Part shown: positions 33,640 through 44,344 of the stretch, piece after piece
Numbering within the stretch: the stretch's first letter is position 1
Layout of the letters: the number at the start of each line of letters is the position of its first letter
Assembly (NCBI RefSeq): GCF_910594005.1
Contig: NC_057834.1
Coordinates: 105,241,650 to 105,305,649, forward strand
Reading direction: 5' to 3'
DNA from: Cervus elaphus
Lineage: Eukaryota > Chordata > Mammalia > Artiodactyla > Cervidae
Length of the DNA stretch: 64,000 nt
Position numbers and translations under genes: made by a program
The notes under the pieces: model-generated
Seen by the model: only the letters and a program-made list of their open reading frames with translations
Database searches by the model: none
What the model was told of the DNA's origin: nothing

Positions 33640-33860
33640 AGATTTACTGAGCAGCTACTATGTTGAAGAACCCAAGGCTTGCAGAGAATACCAAAGAACT
33701 CTAAGACTGTTTCTACCCGTTGGGATTTCAGAGCCAAATGGAGGAGAGAAAAGACCAAGCGGTATTGACATCACAGGCCATGTTTCAAACCTTTGGTTTC
33801 TCCAGTAAATAATACACATCTGGCAAAAGTAGGCATTTAATAAATATCTGTCGACCACCG
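33640..33860. mobile_element. L2-like fragments
   Basis: An inverted piece ('gatttactgagcagctacta') at about 33,640 and a forward piece ('aggcatttaataaatatctg') at about 33,833 resemble L2 3' ends. Both are short and diverged. Confidence 0.5.
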
Positions 33861-33869
33861 AACACTACT

Positions 33870-36825
33870 CAGTATGTAAATACCTAAAATGCAAGGCAGA
33901 AAAACAATAATATGGAACCCAATCACAAGGTAAGAGAGGGAATTGAATTGGAAAGTGTGGACCCCTTTCCAAAATCACCACATCCTGTTGGGGAGTCCGT
34001 GAAGACGTCAAGAAAGAATTGGCACTAAAAAAAAATGCAGACTGAGGACAGACAGGATTCCTCTGGACAGAGATGTGAGGGTAAAAAGAAGAGCATTCCT
34101 AGAGGGATGAACCGAGAGAGCACAGTGTAAAGTGTCCTAGAAACACACCACAAGTAATCATATTTGACTGGAACACAGAATCATTTGGGGTGTGGGGAGA
34201 TAAATATTTGGAATCCTCTATTCTGTGCTTGTTACACAGCTGGAAAAACCAGGCTTCAGACTATCTATGTTGCTTTTTAAGCTTGGGAAAAATGACTTGG
34301 GAGTATTTATCTAAAAGCTTTCAGGAGCCACTAAAATTATCTTTTTTTTTTTTTCTTTAGGGAGGAATCAACTCAATTTTGTAAATAAAAGATCTCCTTA
34401 AACAGAGTCCCAGTTAAGTTTAACAAATTGCCATTTTATTAATTTAGGCTTCCCCCAAACAGAGGTCTGATACGAGCAACAGGTTTGTTCTTTGTGTTTT
34501 TATAGCCACATTTTGTCACCAGCAAAATTAGGATAAGGCAGACTTTGTTTTCTAAACAAACGTGGGGCCTTCCATAAGCAAAGGAAGTTAGTCTTGCTGC
34601 AAAAAAAAAAAAAAAAAAGCTGGTAAGTGGGTTAAAAAAAATACTCCTCAGCCATTCATAATCAAGCTTTCAAAAAACTGTGATCAAAGCTATGGGCTTA
34701 CAGAAAACACCCAAAACTGCTATAGCCAGGGCTTAATTTTTCAACCCTTAGAAAAGAGATAGGTCACCTCCATCCTAGAGGCATGCACTAGTCTCAGGGA
34801 CCACAAATAAAATGCCGTTTTAAAGAAGTATAACAAGAGAAATTTTCACTGATTATCTATAAGAATCATAGCCATGGAAGATATTAGGGCCCATAATCTC
34901 CACATAGCTCCAATGTGGGAAACTAAAACTGTCTCTTAAAGGGATCTCAAAAAAATATATTTTTTTAAAGGCTCACCCAGCTATGTATTTAGTTTATGTT
35001 ATAAATAATGCTTTTATTTGATTTTTAAAGTAAAAGTACAATTTACTTCATTATTTTTGTGTCAAACACTATAATCTTTCCAACTCTCTCTCTCAATATA
35101 TACCTACAATAGACATGCACACACAGTAGATAAACTTCTACATAGGCAGAAATTAGTTGCTATGAAAAATTATATAAATATAAGTCAATTCTTGTACCTC
35201 CACAAAAACATCACTTTTTTAAAAGCCTTACAGTTGGTCTCTGTATTGGTTAAGACTTCACATATTATCAGTGTGAGTTAATTCCACAACCTTGTATAAT
35301 TATTAATGCCTTAATATCATAAATGCATTTGTTAAACTTGGTTGATACATGAGGAAACCCAGAAATCTTTTAGTAAAAAGCTCTGACCCCACAATCTCCC
35401 ATTGGTCCTTCCATAGCCCTTTGATCCATCATGTAAATGCAAGTATCAATTGTCATGAAATCTTCATAATCTTATTTCTACAACAGAATCTGTATATGTG
35501 GAGAGCATCCAACATTGGAATTTAAATAACCTTTAGGATTTGAGCTGGGGGGTTTTCCAGGCACACCCAGAAATCTACTAGAGATAAGGATAAGCTATGA
35601 CACACTTCTGAAAGATTGGAGACAGAGGAAATGAAATTAAAAGAAAACTAAAAGGATCATAACACCTGAAACCTGCAAATGTCTTCATGGAAAATAACAC
35701 AATTTTTGCCTCGCAGAAATAACAGGATTAATAGTTGCAGGTATGTCTCTTTTACTCCAAGAACCTTTTTTTAAACTATTTCAAATAAATACATAAAAGA
35801 TTGATTTTTAAACCCATGTAAATTCTTAGAGACGATGCACATTGACTTAATTATAATCAATAAAATTTACAGTCGTTGAGGCAAACCAGCAGGAACGTTG
35901 CTACCAAAAAGCATGGAATAAAAACCACTCCATGGCTGCCTTTGTACGCAACACTGATATGACCTTAATAAATATTTCATAGCTTTCAGTGAATAACCAA
36001 GCATCAAGATGGCAAATTTTAATAGCTAGGAAATAATATAATAATGACTCTGCTAAGAAAATGCTTCCTTTAGATCAAAGTAAACTTACTCTAACTTCTA
36101 GTCTTGGTTTCCAAAACACGCTCCGAGTCAGTACATGGCATTAAAGGAGTGCACCCTTATCTCTCCTTTCCATATACAGACCGATGTGTTGTTTAGAGAG
36201 CTTCTACAGGGAACTTTTCTCACTACAAGAACATCAGAAACGTCCTATGAAAAAAAGGTGTAAGTTTTTCAAGGGCAAAAACATTTTCTTTACGTCTCCA
36301 TGCAAAGCAAGTGCTCAGCCAGTGATCCTGGATGGACTGTCTTTAGGGATGGGCAGCAGTCAGGTCGGGTGACAGCCTATACAGAGGCCCCAGGGTTCCT
36401 TCACCACGTGTAATTAGTAGCTCAGAGCCCATATCCTGTAAGTAGTTTGGATTGCTCCTTTGCTAAGCACATTAACCCACATTTAAGTTAATCTGCTATT
36501 TTTCTGCTCACTCACTCAATGCAGGTACAACATGGGAAAGAGAACGAGTGTGGCACACAGACAGAGCTACGTCCAAAGCTCATTCCAGAACACTATGTGT
36601 GTGCCAGGCAAGTGAGTTACTTGAAGGACTCAGAGCTCTGGTGTCCACGGCAAGGAAACAGAGGCTGCAATATCCAATCTATGACTGACATGAGGAGTAA
36701 AGATAGGAAGTTTAAAACATCCAGCATGCAATCTTCTCACATTTAGACTGTCTACTAAACAGAAATGCATTATAATTTGCCCATACAGAGACGTCTCCTA
36801 TTCTCTGTGTCTCTAAAATAGTCTC
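33870..36825. other. Long repeat-poor, AT-rich stretch
   Basis: About 3 kb. It contains poly(A) at 34,600-34,618 and a possible fragment of the unassigned ancient repeat at 34,020-34,150 ('gaggacagacaggattcctc'). No coding region seen. Confidence 0.5.
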
Positions 36826-36830
36826 TCACT

Positions 36831-37153
36831 GGGAATTCCCTGGCAATCCAGTAGTTAGGCCATGCTGAGTCGTGTCCAACTCTTTGTGACCCCATGGACT
36901 GTAGCCCGCCAGGCTCCTCTGTCTATGGGGTTTTCCCAGGCAAGAATACTGAATTGGGTTGCCATTTCCTCCTCTAGGAGATCTTCCCACCCCAGGAATC
37001 GAACCTGCATCTCCTATATTGCACGCAGATTTTTTTTTACTGCTGAGCCAGTGTGGTTAGGACTCTGCATTTTTACTGCCAAGGGCCCAGGTTCAATCCC
37101 TGGTGGGGAATTAAGATTCTGTAAGCCACATGGCACAGTCAAAAAAAAAAAAA
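36831..37153 (+). mobile_element. CHR-type SINE, split by a Bov-tA
   Basis: The left part 'gggaattccctggcaatcca' (36831-36859) and the right part 'gttaggactctgcattttta' onward (37056-37153) form one CHR-type SINE ending in a 13-base A tail. The Bov-tA between them repeats the host 'gttagg' at 36854-36859 and 37056-37061. Confidence 0.88.
36860..37055 (-). mobile_element. Bov-tA SINE nested in a CHR SINE
   Basis: Inverted Bov-tA from 'gctgagtcgtgtccaactct' to 'tactgctgagcca', slightly truncated at its head end. It carries an internal T-run at about 37,031. Confidence 0.92.
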
Positions 37154-37154
37154 G

Positions 37155-37845
37155 GAAAATTCATTTAAAAAATAAAATTGTCCCTCACTACACTTCTAGA
37201 TTTTGATACAACATCTGGTAAATATATTTAAACTTAAACAGATTATTTAGAGTAGTGGACTGGTTCACCTATTCACCTATCTATTGATCCCCTTAAATCA
37301 TTTCAAAAGGTTGTCTCAGCATAGCTCCCCTAATAAAAAAGTTTTGCTTTTTATCTTAGAGTGTATGGTTACTGAAATATTTAATTATCCTAGTGTTATT
37401 AGAGATTTCACTGACTTGCTGGGCCTGACAAAGTGATTATACATTGGAATTACATGAATGCTGTAAAGTTTGGTTTCCATGCTTCCAGATACTTGGCAGG
37501 TGGCCATTCACAGTCCCTAGACTCTACAACACCCTCCTACAATGAGGATAAACCCTTCAGACTATCAGGAGTTGTTTTGTTTGGGTGTTTTCTTTTCTTT
37601 CCTTTTCTGTTTTTAATTGACATCAGGGTCATGAAAACCCAAATTTTATAGCCCTGGGAAGAAATGATCAGGATCGAAGTGGCAAAAATATTTTCTCTCA
37701 ATTTATATACACATGGTGGCTTCTCAAATTTGTCAAGGACATTGAAGAACAGCTAACTCAGCAGCAAAGCTGCAAAAAGTATAAGCAAAAATATTACAAA
37801 AGATTTGATTGACTAGAGTCAAATAGATTTGGTCGTCCTTAGCAC
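37155..37845. other. Unique AT-rich non-coding DNA
   Basis: Nothing recognised. Confidence 0.5.
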
Positions 37846-37849
37846 ATGG

Positions 37850-38070
37850 GTGTTGTTGTTTGTTGTTTAGTCACTAAGTTGTGTCTGACTCTTTTGTGAC
37901 CCCATGGACTGTAGCATGCCAAGCTCCTCTGTCCAAGGGATTTCCCAGGCAAGAATACTGGAGTGGGTAACCATTTCCTCCTCCAGGGCATCTTCCTGAC
38001 CCAGGGACTGAATCTGCGTCTCCTACATTGGCAGGCGAATTCTTTACCACTGAGCCACCAGGGAAGCCCT
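37850..38070 (-). mobile_element. Bov-tA SINE
   Basis: Full-length inverted copy, from 'gttgtttagtcactaagttg' to 'gagccaccagggaagccct'. Confidence 0.95.
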
Positions 38071-38369
38071 AGTGTATAACCTTTCTAAAAATTAAATAAA
38101 TTCTTGCTATGTTCCCTCAGCAGTTTCCTCACTGCTAGCAATGATCTATCTCATACAATACAAAACCACTGAGTTATAAAAAAACAAAGCACTGGCCTTG
38201 CCCCAAAGGATACTTTCCCTTCACAATGCTCAAATCTGGAGATTTCTGATACACACTGGAGGTCACGGGGTCTCCAGGCCCTGCAGCTGGGTTTCCTGTC
38301 GAGCTAGTTGCCAGGGCAGGCACTGTTCCTTGGTAAACACCACAGCCACTTTACTACCTCCTCTGCCCA

Positions 38370-39010
38370 CTACAATCACGGCCCACTACAGGGACTGGCA
38401 AGCTGCACATCTACTTCCCCAAATTCCCCTGCAGCAAGTGACCCTGTTTTAACCGGTGAATAAGGAGAGGCCACCTGTGTCGTTTCTGGGGAACTTTCTC
38501 CTTCCCTGATAAATGGCACAAATTAGTCTAGCGTGACCCATCTCCCCCACTACCCTCCCCTGAACATACATATGGCAACCGTAACATGGCAAGAATTACA
38601 AAATAAGTCAACAGATAAAGAATATCAGGGGAAGAAAAATGGAAAATGCCTAGATTCTTGTTGGCGTGCGTGCTCAGTCGCTCAGTTGGGTCTGACTCTT
38701 TTGCAACCCTTTGGACTATAGCTTGCCAGGCTCCTCTGTCCATGGAACTTTTCAGGCAAGAATACTAGAGTGGGTTACCATTTCCTCTTCCCAAAGCAGG
38801 GATCGAACCCATGTCTCCTGTGTCTCCTGCATTAGCAAGCAGATTCTTTACCACTGCACCACCTGGGAAGCCCCATTCCTGTTGGCATCAGTGAACAAAT
38901 AAACCCACATGAACTGCTGCGTCTGAACTTACATGCCATAAGAAAAATAAACTTGTGTTGAGACCACTATTCTTTGTTTCTTGTAGCCAACAGCATTCTC
39001 AAGACACAGC
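38370..39010 (+). mobile_element. Ancient LTR-like repeat, split by a Bov-tA
   Basis: The left part ('ttcccctgcagcaagtgacc', 'gaactttctccttccctgat') and the right part ('ataagaaaaataaacttgtg', 'cttgtagccaacagcattct') look like one old element with an AATAAA near its end, as in a MaLR-type LTR. I recognise the pattern but cannot assign a family. Confidence 0.45.
38666..38874 (-). mobile_element. Bov-tA SINE with target-site duplication
   Basis: Inverted copy ending 'ccacctgggaagcccc', with 'tgtctcctg' duplicated at about 38,812-38,829. Twelve-base direct repeats 'attcytgttggc' (one mismatch) at 38654-38665 and 38875-38886 flank it. Confidence 0.95.
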
Positions 39011-39080
39011 TGCCATTATTTCAAACATTTTTTGATTTACATATGAAATGTGGATTTCCAGATTCTTAAAAATAATAATT

Positions 39081-39150
39081 GGGGGAATTCCCTGGTGGTC
39101 CAGTGGTTAGGATTTTCTGCTCTCACCACTGGCCATGCGCTTGGGCCTGT
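39081..39150 (+). mobile_element. CHR-type SINE head fragment
   Basis: 'ggggaattccctggtggtcc' and 'cagtggttaggattttctgc' are CHR-like. After about 39,150 the similarity fades. Confidence 0.65.
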
Positions 39151-39294
39151 CCAGAGCTCGGAGTTCTAGCCATGTTTGCTGCTGCACCTGCAGAGGCCAG
39201 GAGGCCTCCTGAGCTTGGCGTGCCCTTCCTGGATCTGTCGGGATTTTCTACCAGTGTTTCCAAAAAGGAAAGACAATATAATGGTAATAATACT

Positions 39295-39540
39295 GACTGA
39301 TATGAATACTACTTATTGGGACTTCACTCAGTCTAGGCAATGGGTGAAGTGCTCTACAAATATGATGCCATTTAATCCTGAAAACAAAGTATTAGGCAGC
39401 ACTATTCCTTTTATTTTTTAAATAAAATGATTCTCAGAGAAAATAACTGATCCAAAAATCATACAGCTAACAAACAGTGGATAGAGAATTTAAACCTAAG
39501 TCTTTCTGACAATAAGACACATACTGTTAACCACAGGTTA
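39295..39540 (-). mobile_element. MIR SINE, inverted
   Basis: 'gccatttaatcctgaaaaca', 'aaatcatacagctaacaaac' and 'catactgttaaccacagg' in reversed MIR order. Confidence 0.82.
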
Positions 39541-39544
39541 CACT

Positions 39545-40500
39545 GTTCCACAAAGATGGAACCAAAAATATCTGATTTTTTCTCTTTTTGAGAAATGCTC
39601 CATAAACTTTCTCAGACCCTACATCTCATTTCTATGTAACTACATTCTAAAATGAATATTATGTCAAGTATTTGATTTTTAATGCCCATTAGTATCAGTC
39701 TTGATTCCGGTATAGAATTCTTTTTCAAAAGGCATTTCCTTCTTAAGTGTAACTGACCTGGTGCAGTAAACTCTCAAGATTCAAAAGTGACTCATTTCCA
39801 AAGCTCCACACATTAGCAGCTGGTATTATTCAATCTGAGATTTAAATTTATAATGTACTCTTGATAATGTACTCCCAATACATTTTTCACTTCTCTATCT
39901 CTTGAATGACACAAGATAAAAGATCTTTAAGGTATAAATATTTTATATAAACTTTCACTCTGTTTCTCTTCAGCCATTTTCCATTTGCGCACACTAGACA
40001 TCATGAAAAAAAAAAAAAAGGATGAAAGAGTTTTATGGATTGTGTTGGGGGGGCTGAGAACTGCTTATCCATTCTGCTGTGGCAGCAGACACCACAGCGA
40101 CTGGCCTAACGGCCCGTGCTGGCTAATCAGAATGTTCCAGTCTAAATGGAGTCTGATTCAAAGTACTGTTTTTCCATGGGCCAGATAGTGGGCTGGAAGA
40201 GCACACACTCCCAGCATCATCTGTAGTAACAGTAGGTTTCTGTTGGGCCCTCACAGGGCCAATGGGACCTGGTCCTGAGCGACTCTGTTCAGCCAGAAGG
40301 GGTAGGACACAGCCATCCCTCCCAGGCAGCATACAGAGCAGAGGGTTTACCAGAAATCACAAGACCCTAACCAGGCATGTGGCTTTTGAAAACTCATTAT
40401 TAAGTCCTAGTCTTTCACATTTGTAAAATGAAGAGGTTGAAGGATTTCAAACTGTCCACACAGAACCCCTAGGGATTTGCTACTCAAATTACGTCAGTGT
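39545..40500. other. Unique non-coding DNA
   Basis: A 13-base A run near 40,005; nothing else recognised. Confidence 0.5.
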
Positions 40501-40504
40501 ATCG

Positions 40505-40620
40505 TGTAACACCTCCGGAGTTAATTTTTTAAAAATGCAGAGTCTCAAACCCTTCCCAGGACTTACAGAATCATAATCTGCATGTAACAAGTTTCCCAGG
40601 TGATTCCTTGCCCCAGGGGT
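40505..40620 (+). mobile_element. MER5-type (hAT-Charlie) DNA element
   Basis: 'aaaaatgcagagtctcaaac', 'cagaatcataatctgcatgt' and 'caagtttcccaggtgattcc' match the MER5A layout. Confidence 0.7.
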
Positions 40621-40861
40621 CGATGCAAACAGAAGCTGCTCTGGAAGAGAAGTGCCAAAGCCAACAGATTCCAGTACCCCAACATTCTCCAGTTTTATAT
40701 ATAGTAAGATGTGTGCAGATAGACAGACCAATATGTATGTGTGTACACAGATAGACAGCACTCCCCAATGAATTTGGTTCTGAAGATAAGCTCTCTGTTT
40801 AAGAAAAATCTGAAACCACTGGATAAAAATTATCTACAAGGTTCTTCATAACTGCAGGATT

Positions 40862-41497
40862 TCAGTTCAGTTTAGTCCATGAGTTTCAGTTCAGTCGTTC
40901 AGTTGTGTCAGCTCTTTGCAACCCCATGGACTGCAGCACTCCAGGCCTCCATGTCCATCACCAACTCCCGGAGTATACACAAACTCATGTCCATTGAGTC
41001 GGTGATGCCATCCAATTATCTCTACCTCTGTCGTCCCCTTCTCCTCCCACCTTCAATATTTCCCAGCATCAGGGTCTTTTCCAATGAGTCAGCTCTTCTC
41101 ACCAGGTGGCCAAAGTATTGGAGTTTCAGCTTCAGCATCAGTCCTTCCAATGAATCCTCAGAACTGATCTCCTTTAAGATGGACTGGTTGGATCTCTTTG
41201 CAGTCCAAGAGACTCTCAAGAGTCTTCTCCGACATCACAGTTCAAAAGCATCAATTCTTCAGTGCTCACCTTTCTTTATAGTCCAACTCTCATATCCATA
41301 CATGATTACTGGAAAAACCATAGCCTTGACTAGACAGACCTTTGTTGGCAAAGTAATGTCTCTGCTTTTTAATAGGCTGTCTAGGTTGGTCATAACTTTT
41401 CTTCCAAGGAGTAAGCGTCTTTTAATTTCATGCTTGCAGTCACCATCTGCAGTTATTTTGGAGCCCAAAAATATAAAGTTTGCCACTGTTTCCACTA
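40862..41497 (-). mobile_element. BovB LINE 3' end, copy 3
   Basis: About 636 bp, inverted. It covers the element's 3' end and last coding part and is truncated after 'gccactgtttccact'. It aligns to the BovB at 41,872-43,402 at a constant offset of 996 bases from 40,901 to 41,496, without net indels. Both copies share variants not seen in the BovB copy at 2.4 kb, such as 'ttgtgtcagctctttgcaac' and 'ccaattatctctacctctg'. Confidence 0.95.
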
Positions 41498-41821
41498 ATG
41501 ACTATTTGTTTTCTACATTAACTCACTTTGAGGAGAAACCTTCCATAATTTAAACTGATATTCTTACATACAGAGCATAATTTGATCTCTTCCTGAAGAT
41601 ATTAAGCATATGAGTTACATGAGAGTATTTCATTAGAGTAAATACCAAAAGAACTATTTAGGAATATTAGTATACAGAATATACATGTATGTATGTATAT
41701 AAAATTAAATATTCCGCTTAACTTGAGAGTAAAAAATAAACTTGGAGAATTCAGAAAAATATGCATATATTTATACATATATATCCATTTGTATACCATA
41801 TATATTTATCTTTATATATAT
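41498..41821. other. AT-rich spacer with degenerate TA repeats
   Basis: Short TATA/TATG runs ('catgtatgtatgtatataaa') lead into the SINE remnant at 41,822. They may be the decayed tail of that SINE. Confidence 0.55.
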
Positions 41822-41861
41822 GCAGGCAGATTCATTACCGTCAGAGCCAGCAGGGAAGCCC
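41822..41861 (-). mobile_element. Bov-tA SINE head remnant
   Basis: 'gcaggcagattcattaccgt' and 'cagagccagcagggaagccc' match the inverted SINE head; only about 40 bp remain. Confidence 0.75.
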
Positions 41862-41871
41862 ACATATGCAC

Positions 41872-43402
41872 TCAGTTCAGTTCATTTCAGTCGCTCAGTT
41901 GTGTCAGCTCTTTGCAACCCCATGGACTGCAGCACTCCAGGCCTCCATGTCCATCACCAACTCCCAGAGTATACACAAACTCATGTCCATTGAGTCGGTG
42001 ATGCCATCCAATTATCTCTACCTCTGTCGTCCCCTTCTCCTCCCACCTTCAATATTTCCCAGCATCAGGGTCTTTTTAAATGAGTCAGCTCTTCTCATCA
42101 GGTGGCCAAAGTATTGGAGTTTCAGCTTCAGCATCAGTCCTTCCAATGAACACCCAAGACTTATCTCCTTTAGGATGGACTGCTTGGATCTCCTTGCAGT
42201 CCAAGGGACTCTCAAGAGTCTTCTCCAACACCACAGTTCAAAAGCATCAATTCTTCAGCACTCAGCTTTCTTTACAGTCTAACTCTCACATCCATACATG
42301 ACTACTGGAAAAACCATAGCCTTGACTACACGGACCTTTGTTGACAAAGTAATGCCTCTGCTTTTTAATATGCTGTCTATGTTGGTCATAACTTTTCTTC
42401 CAAGTAGTAAGCATCTTTTAATTTCATGGCTGCAGTCACCATCTGCAGTGATTTTGGAGCCCAGAAAAATAAAGTCAGCCACTGTTTCCACTGTTCCCCC
42501 ATCTATTTCACATGAAGTGATGGGACCGGATGCCATGATCTTAGTTTTCTGAATGCTGAGCTTTAAGCCAACTGTTTCACTCTCCTCTTTCACTTTCATC
42601 AAGAGGCTCTTTAGTTTTTCTTCACTTTCTGCCATAAGGGTGGTATCATCTGCATATCTGAGATTATTGATATTTCTCCCGGCAATCTGGATTCCAGCTT
42701 GTGCTTCATCCAGCCCAGCATTTCTCATGATGTACTCGGCATATAAGTTAAATAAGCAGGGTGACAATATACAGCCTTGATGTACTCCTTTTCCTATCTG
42801 GAACCAGTCTGTTGTTCCATGTCCAGCTCTAACTGTTGCTTCCTGACCTGCATACAGGTTTCTCAGGAGGCAGGTCAGGTGGTCTGGTATTCCCATCTCT
42901 TTCAGAATTTTCCACAGTTTATTGTGATCCACACAGTCAAAGGCTTTGCCATAGTCAATAAAACAGAAATAGATATTTTTCTGGAACTCTCTTGCTTTTT
43001 CGATGATCCAGTGGATGTTGGCAATTTGATCTCTGGTTCCTCTGCCTTTTCTAAACCCAGCTTGAACATCTGGAAGTTCATGGTTCACGTATTGCTGAAG
43101 CCTGGCGTGGAGAATTTTGAGCATTACTTTACTAGCGTGTGAGCTGAGTGCAACTGTGTGGTAGTTTGAGCATTCTTTGGCATTGCCTTTCTTTGGGATT
43201 GGAATGAATATCGACCTTTTCCAGTCCTGTGGCCTCTGCTGAGTTTTCCAAATTTGCTGGCATGCTGAGTGCAGCACTTTCACAGCATCATCTTTGAGGA
43301 TTTGAAATAGCTCATCTGGAATTCCATCACCTCCACTAGCTTTGTTTGCAGTGATGCTTCCTAAGGCCCACTTGACTTCACGTTCCAGGATGTCTGGCTC
43401 AT
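41872..43402 (-). mobile_element. BovB (RTE) LINE, 5'-truncated copy 2
   Basis: About 1.53 kb, inverted, spanning the reverse-transcriptase region to the 3' end. It stops at 'ccaggatgtctggctc', almost the same element position as copy 1 at 2.4-3.9 kb. Its 3'-terminal 250 bases are nearly identical to the neighbouring copy at 40.9 kb. A Bov-tA immediately follows on the right. Confidence 0.95.
42279..43283 (-). pseudogene. BovB reverse-transcriptase domain, long residual frame
   Basis: A 334-codon minus-strand frame, still open upstream to the truncated end. RT landmarks are visible: 'PKKGNAKECSNY' (about residues 30-41), the motif A aspartate in 'FIDYGKAFD' (D110), 'QGCILSP' (169-175) and the catalytic YADD (210-213). 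The frame ends in a TAG where the family has tryptophan. A second in-frame stop (TGA in place of an arginine codon) follows a few codons later, then more. The endonuclease half is absent, so this is a dead fragment. Intactness over 1 kb suggests a moderately young copy. Confidence 0.92.
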
Positions 43403-43403
43403 G

Positions 43404-43617
43404 TGCTTCCCTGGTGGTTCAGGTAGTAAAGAATCTGCCTGCAATGTGGGAGACCTAGGTTCATTCCCTGGGTCAGGAAGATCCCCTGGAGAAGGGAATG
43501 GCTACCCACTTTAGTATTTGTGCCTAGAAAATTCCATGGACAGAGGAGGCTGGCAGGCTACAGTCCCTGGGGGTCACAAAGAGTCAGTCATGACTGAGCG
43601 ACTAACACTTTCACTTC
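43404..43617 (+). mobile_element. Bov-tA SINE
   Basis: Full-length forward copy from 'gcttccctggtggttcaggt' to 'gactaacactttcacttccc'. It abuts the truncated edge of BovB copy 2. A weak eight-base repeat ('ctcatgtg' and 'ctcatatg') may be its target-site duplication. Confidence 0.95.
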
Positions 43618-43828
43618 CCTTTCATACTCATATGCACTGTACATACATATTTATTCCTATATTGCTCACACACATACATATATGCCAGGTGGAGCTAGTG
43701 GTAGAGAACCTGCCTGCCAACGCAGGAGATGTAAAGAGATGCGGGCTCAATCCCTGGGTCAGGAAGATCCCCTGGAGGAGGGCATAGCAACCCACTCCAG
43801 TATTCTTCCCTAAAGAATTCCTTGGACA

Positions 43829-43935
43829 GTGCTCGCTTCAGCAGCACATATACTAAAATTGGAATGATACAGAGAAGGTTAGCATGGCCCCTGCGCAAGG
43901 ATGACACGCAAACTCATGAAGCGTTCCATATTTTT
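43829..43935 (+). ncRNA. U6 spliceosomal snRNA retrocopy (probable pseudogene)
   Basis: A complete 107-nt U6 sequence, from GTGCTC to the terminal T5. Against the mammalian U6 sequence I see five substitutions (G12A, C37T, A50G, T85C, G88A). The ACAGAGA box and the AGC triad are intact. Genuine U6 genes need an upstream DSE, PSE and TATA box, but here the upstream sequence is a Bov-tA SINE with no such elements, so expression is unlikely. U6 is joined directly to an L1 3' end, which marks it as an L1-mobilised copy and not a parental gene. Confidence 0.95.
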
Positions 43936-44239
43936 GAAGGCGAGGGTGGAATGATCTGAGAGAACAGCATCGAAACATGTATATTATCAAGTGTGAAACA
44001 CATTGCCAGTCCAGGTTGGATGCGTGAGACAAGTGCTCGGGGCTGGTGCACTGGGATGACCCAGAGGGATGGGGTGGGGAGGGAGGTGGGAGGGGGGTTC
44101 AGAATGGGGAACACATGTAAATCCATGGCTGATTCATGTCAATGTATGGAAAAAAACCACTACAATATTGTAAAGTAATTAGCCTCCAACTAATAAAAAT
44201 AATTGGGAAAAAAAATAAAATAAAAAATTAAAAAAAAAA
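43936..44239 (+). mobile_element. L1 3' end fused to U6
   Basis: About 300 bp of ruminant L1 3' UTR: 'gagggtggaatgatctgaga', 'gctggtgcactgggatgacc' and 'aattagcctccaactaataa', ending in an A-rich tail. It follows the U6 T-tract without spacer and in the same orientation. The G-rich segment near 44,070-44,100 is normal for L1 3' UTRs. Confidence 0.93.
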
Positions 44240-44344
44240 AAAGAATTCCTTGAACAAAGGAGCCTGGGGGGCTACAGTCCACAGGGTCACAAAGAATCAG
44301 ACACTACTGAAGCAACTTAGCATGCATGCATGCATACACATGTA

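Larger units (their letters stand above)
43812..44256 (+). repeat. 17-bp target-site duplication around the U6-L1 unit
   Basis: 'aaagaattccttggaca' at 43812-43828 and 'aaagaattccttgaaca' at 44240-44256 differ at one base. The left copy touches the first base of U6; the right copy follows the A-rich tail. On the other strand the cleavage point reads as a TTT/A type, typical of L1 endonuclease. Confidence 0.93.
43682..44340 (+). mobile_element. Bov-tA SINE split by the U6-L1 insertion
   Basis: The left part (43682-43828) starts 'gccaggtggagctagtggta' and ends at 'ccttggaca'. The right part (44240-44340) resumes with 'aagaattccttgaacaaagg' and finishes with a GCAT-rich tail. Joined, they give one ordinary SINE of the 'aggagatgtaaagagatgcg' subtype. 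The interruption is the 411-bp chimera at 43,829-44,239 plus one copy of its target-site duplication. Confidence 0.94.

Noticed and set aside
43829..43935. Functional U6 gene
   Set aside because: There is no PSE, TATA box or DSE upstream, the copy carries five substitutions, and it is fused to L1 inside a target-site duplication.
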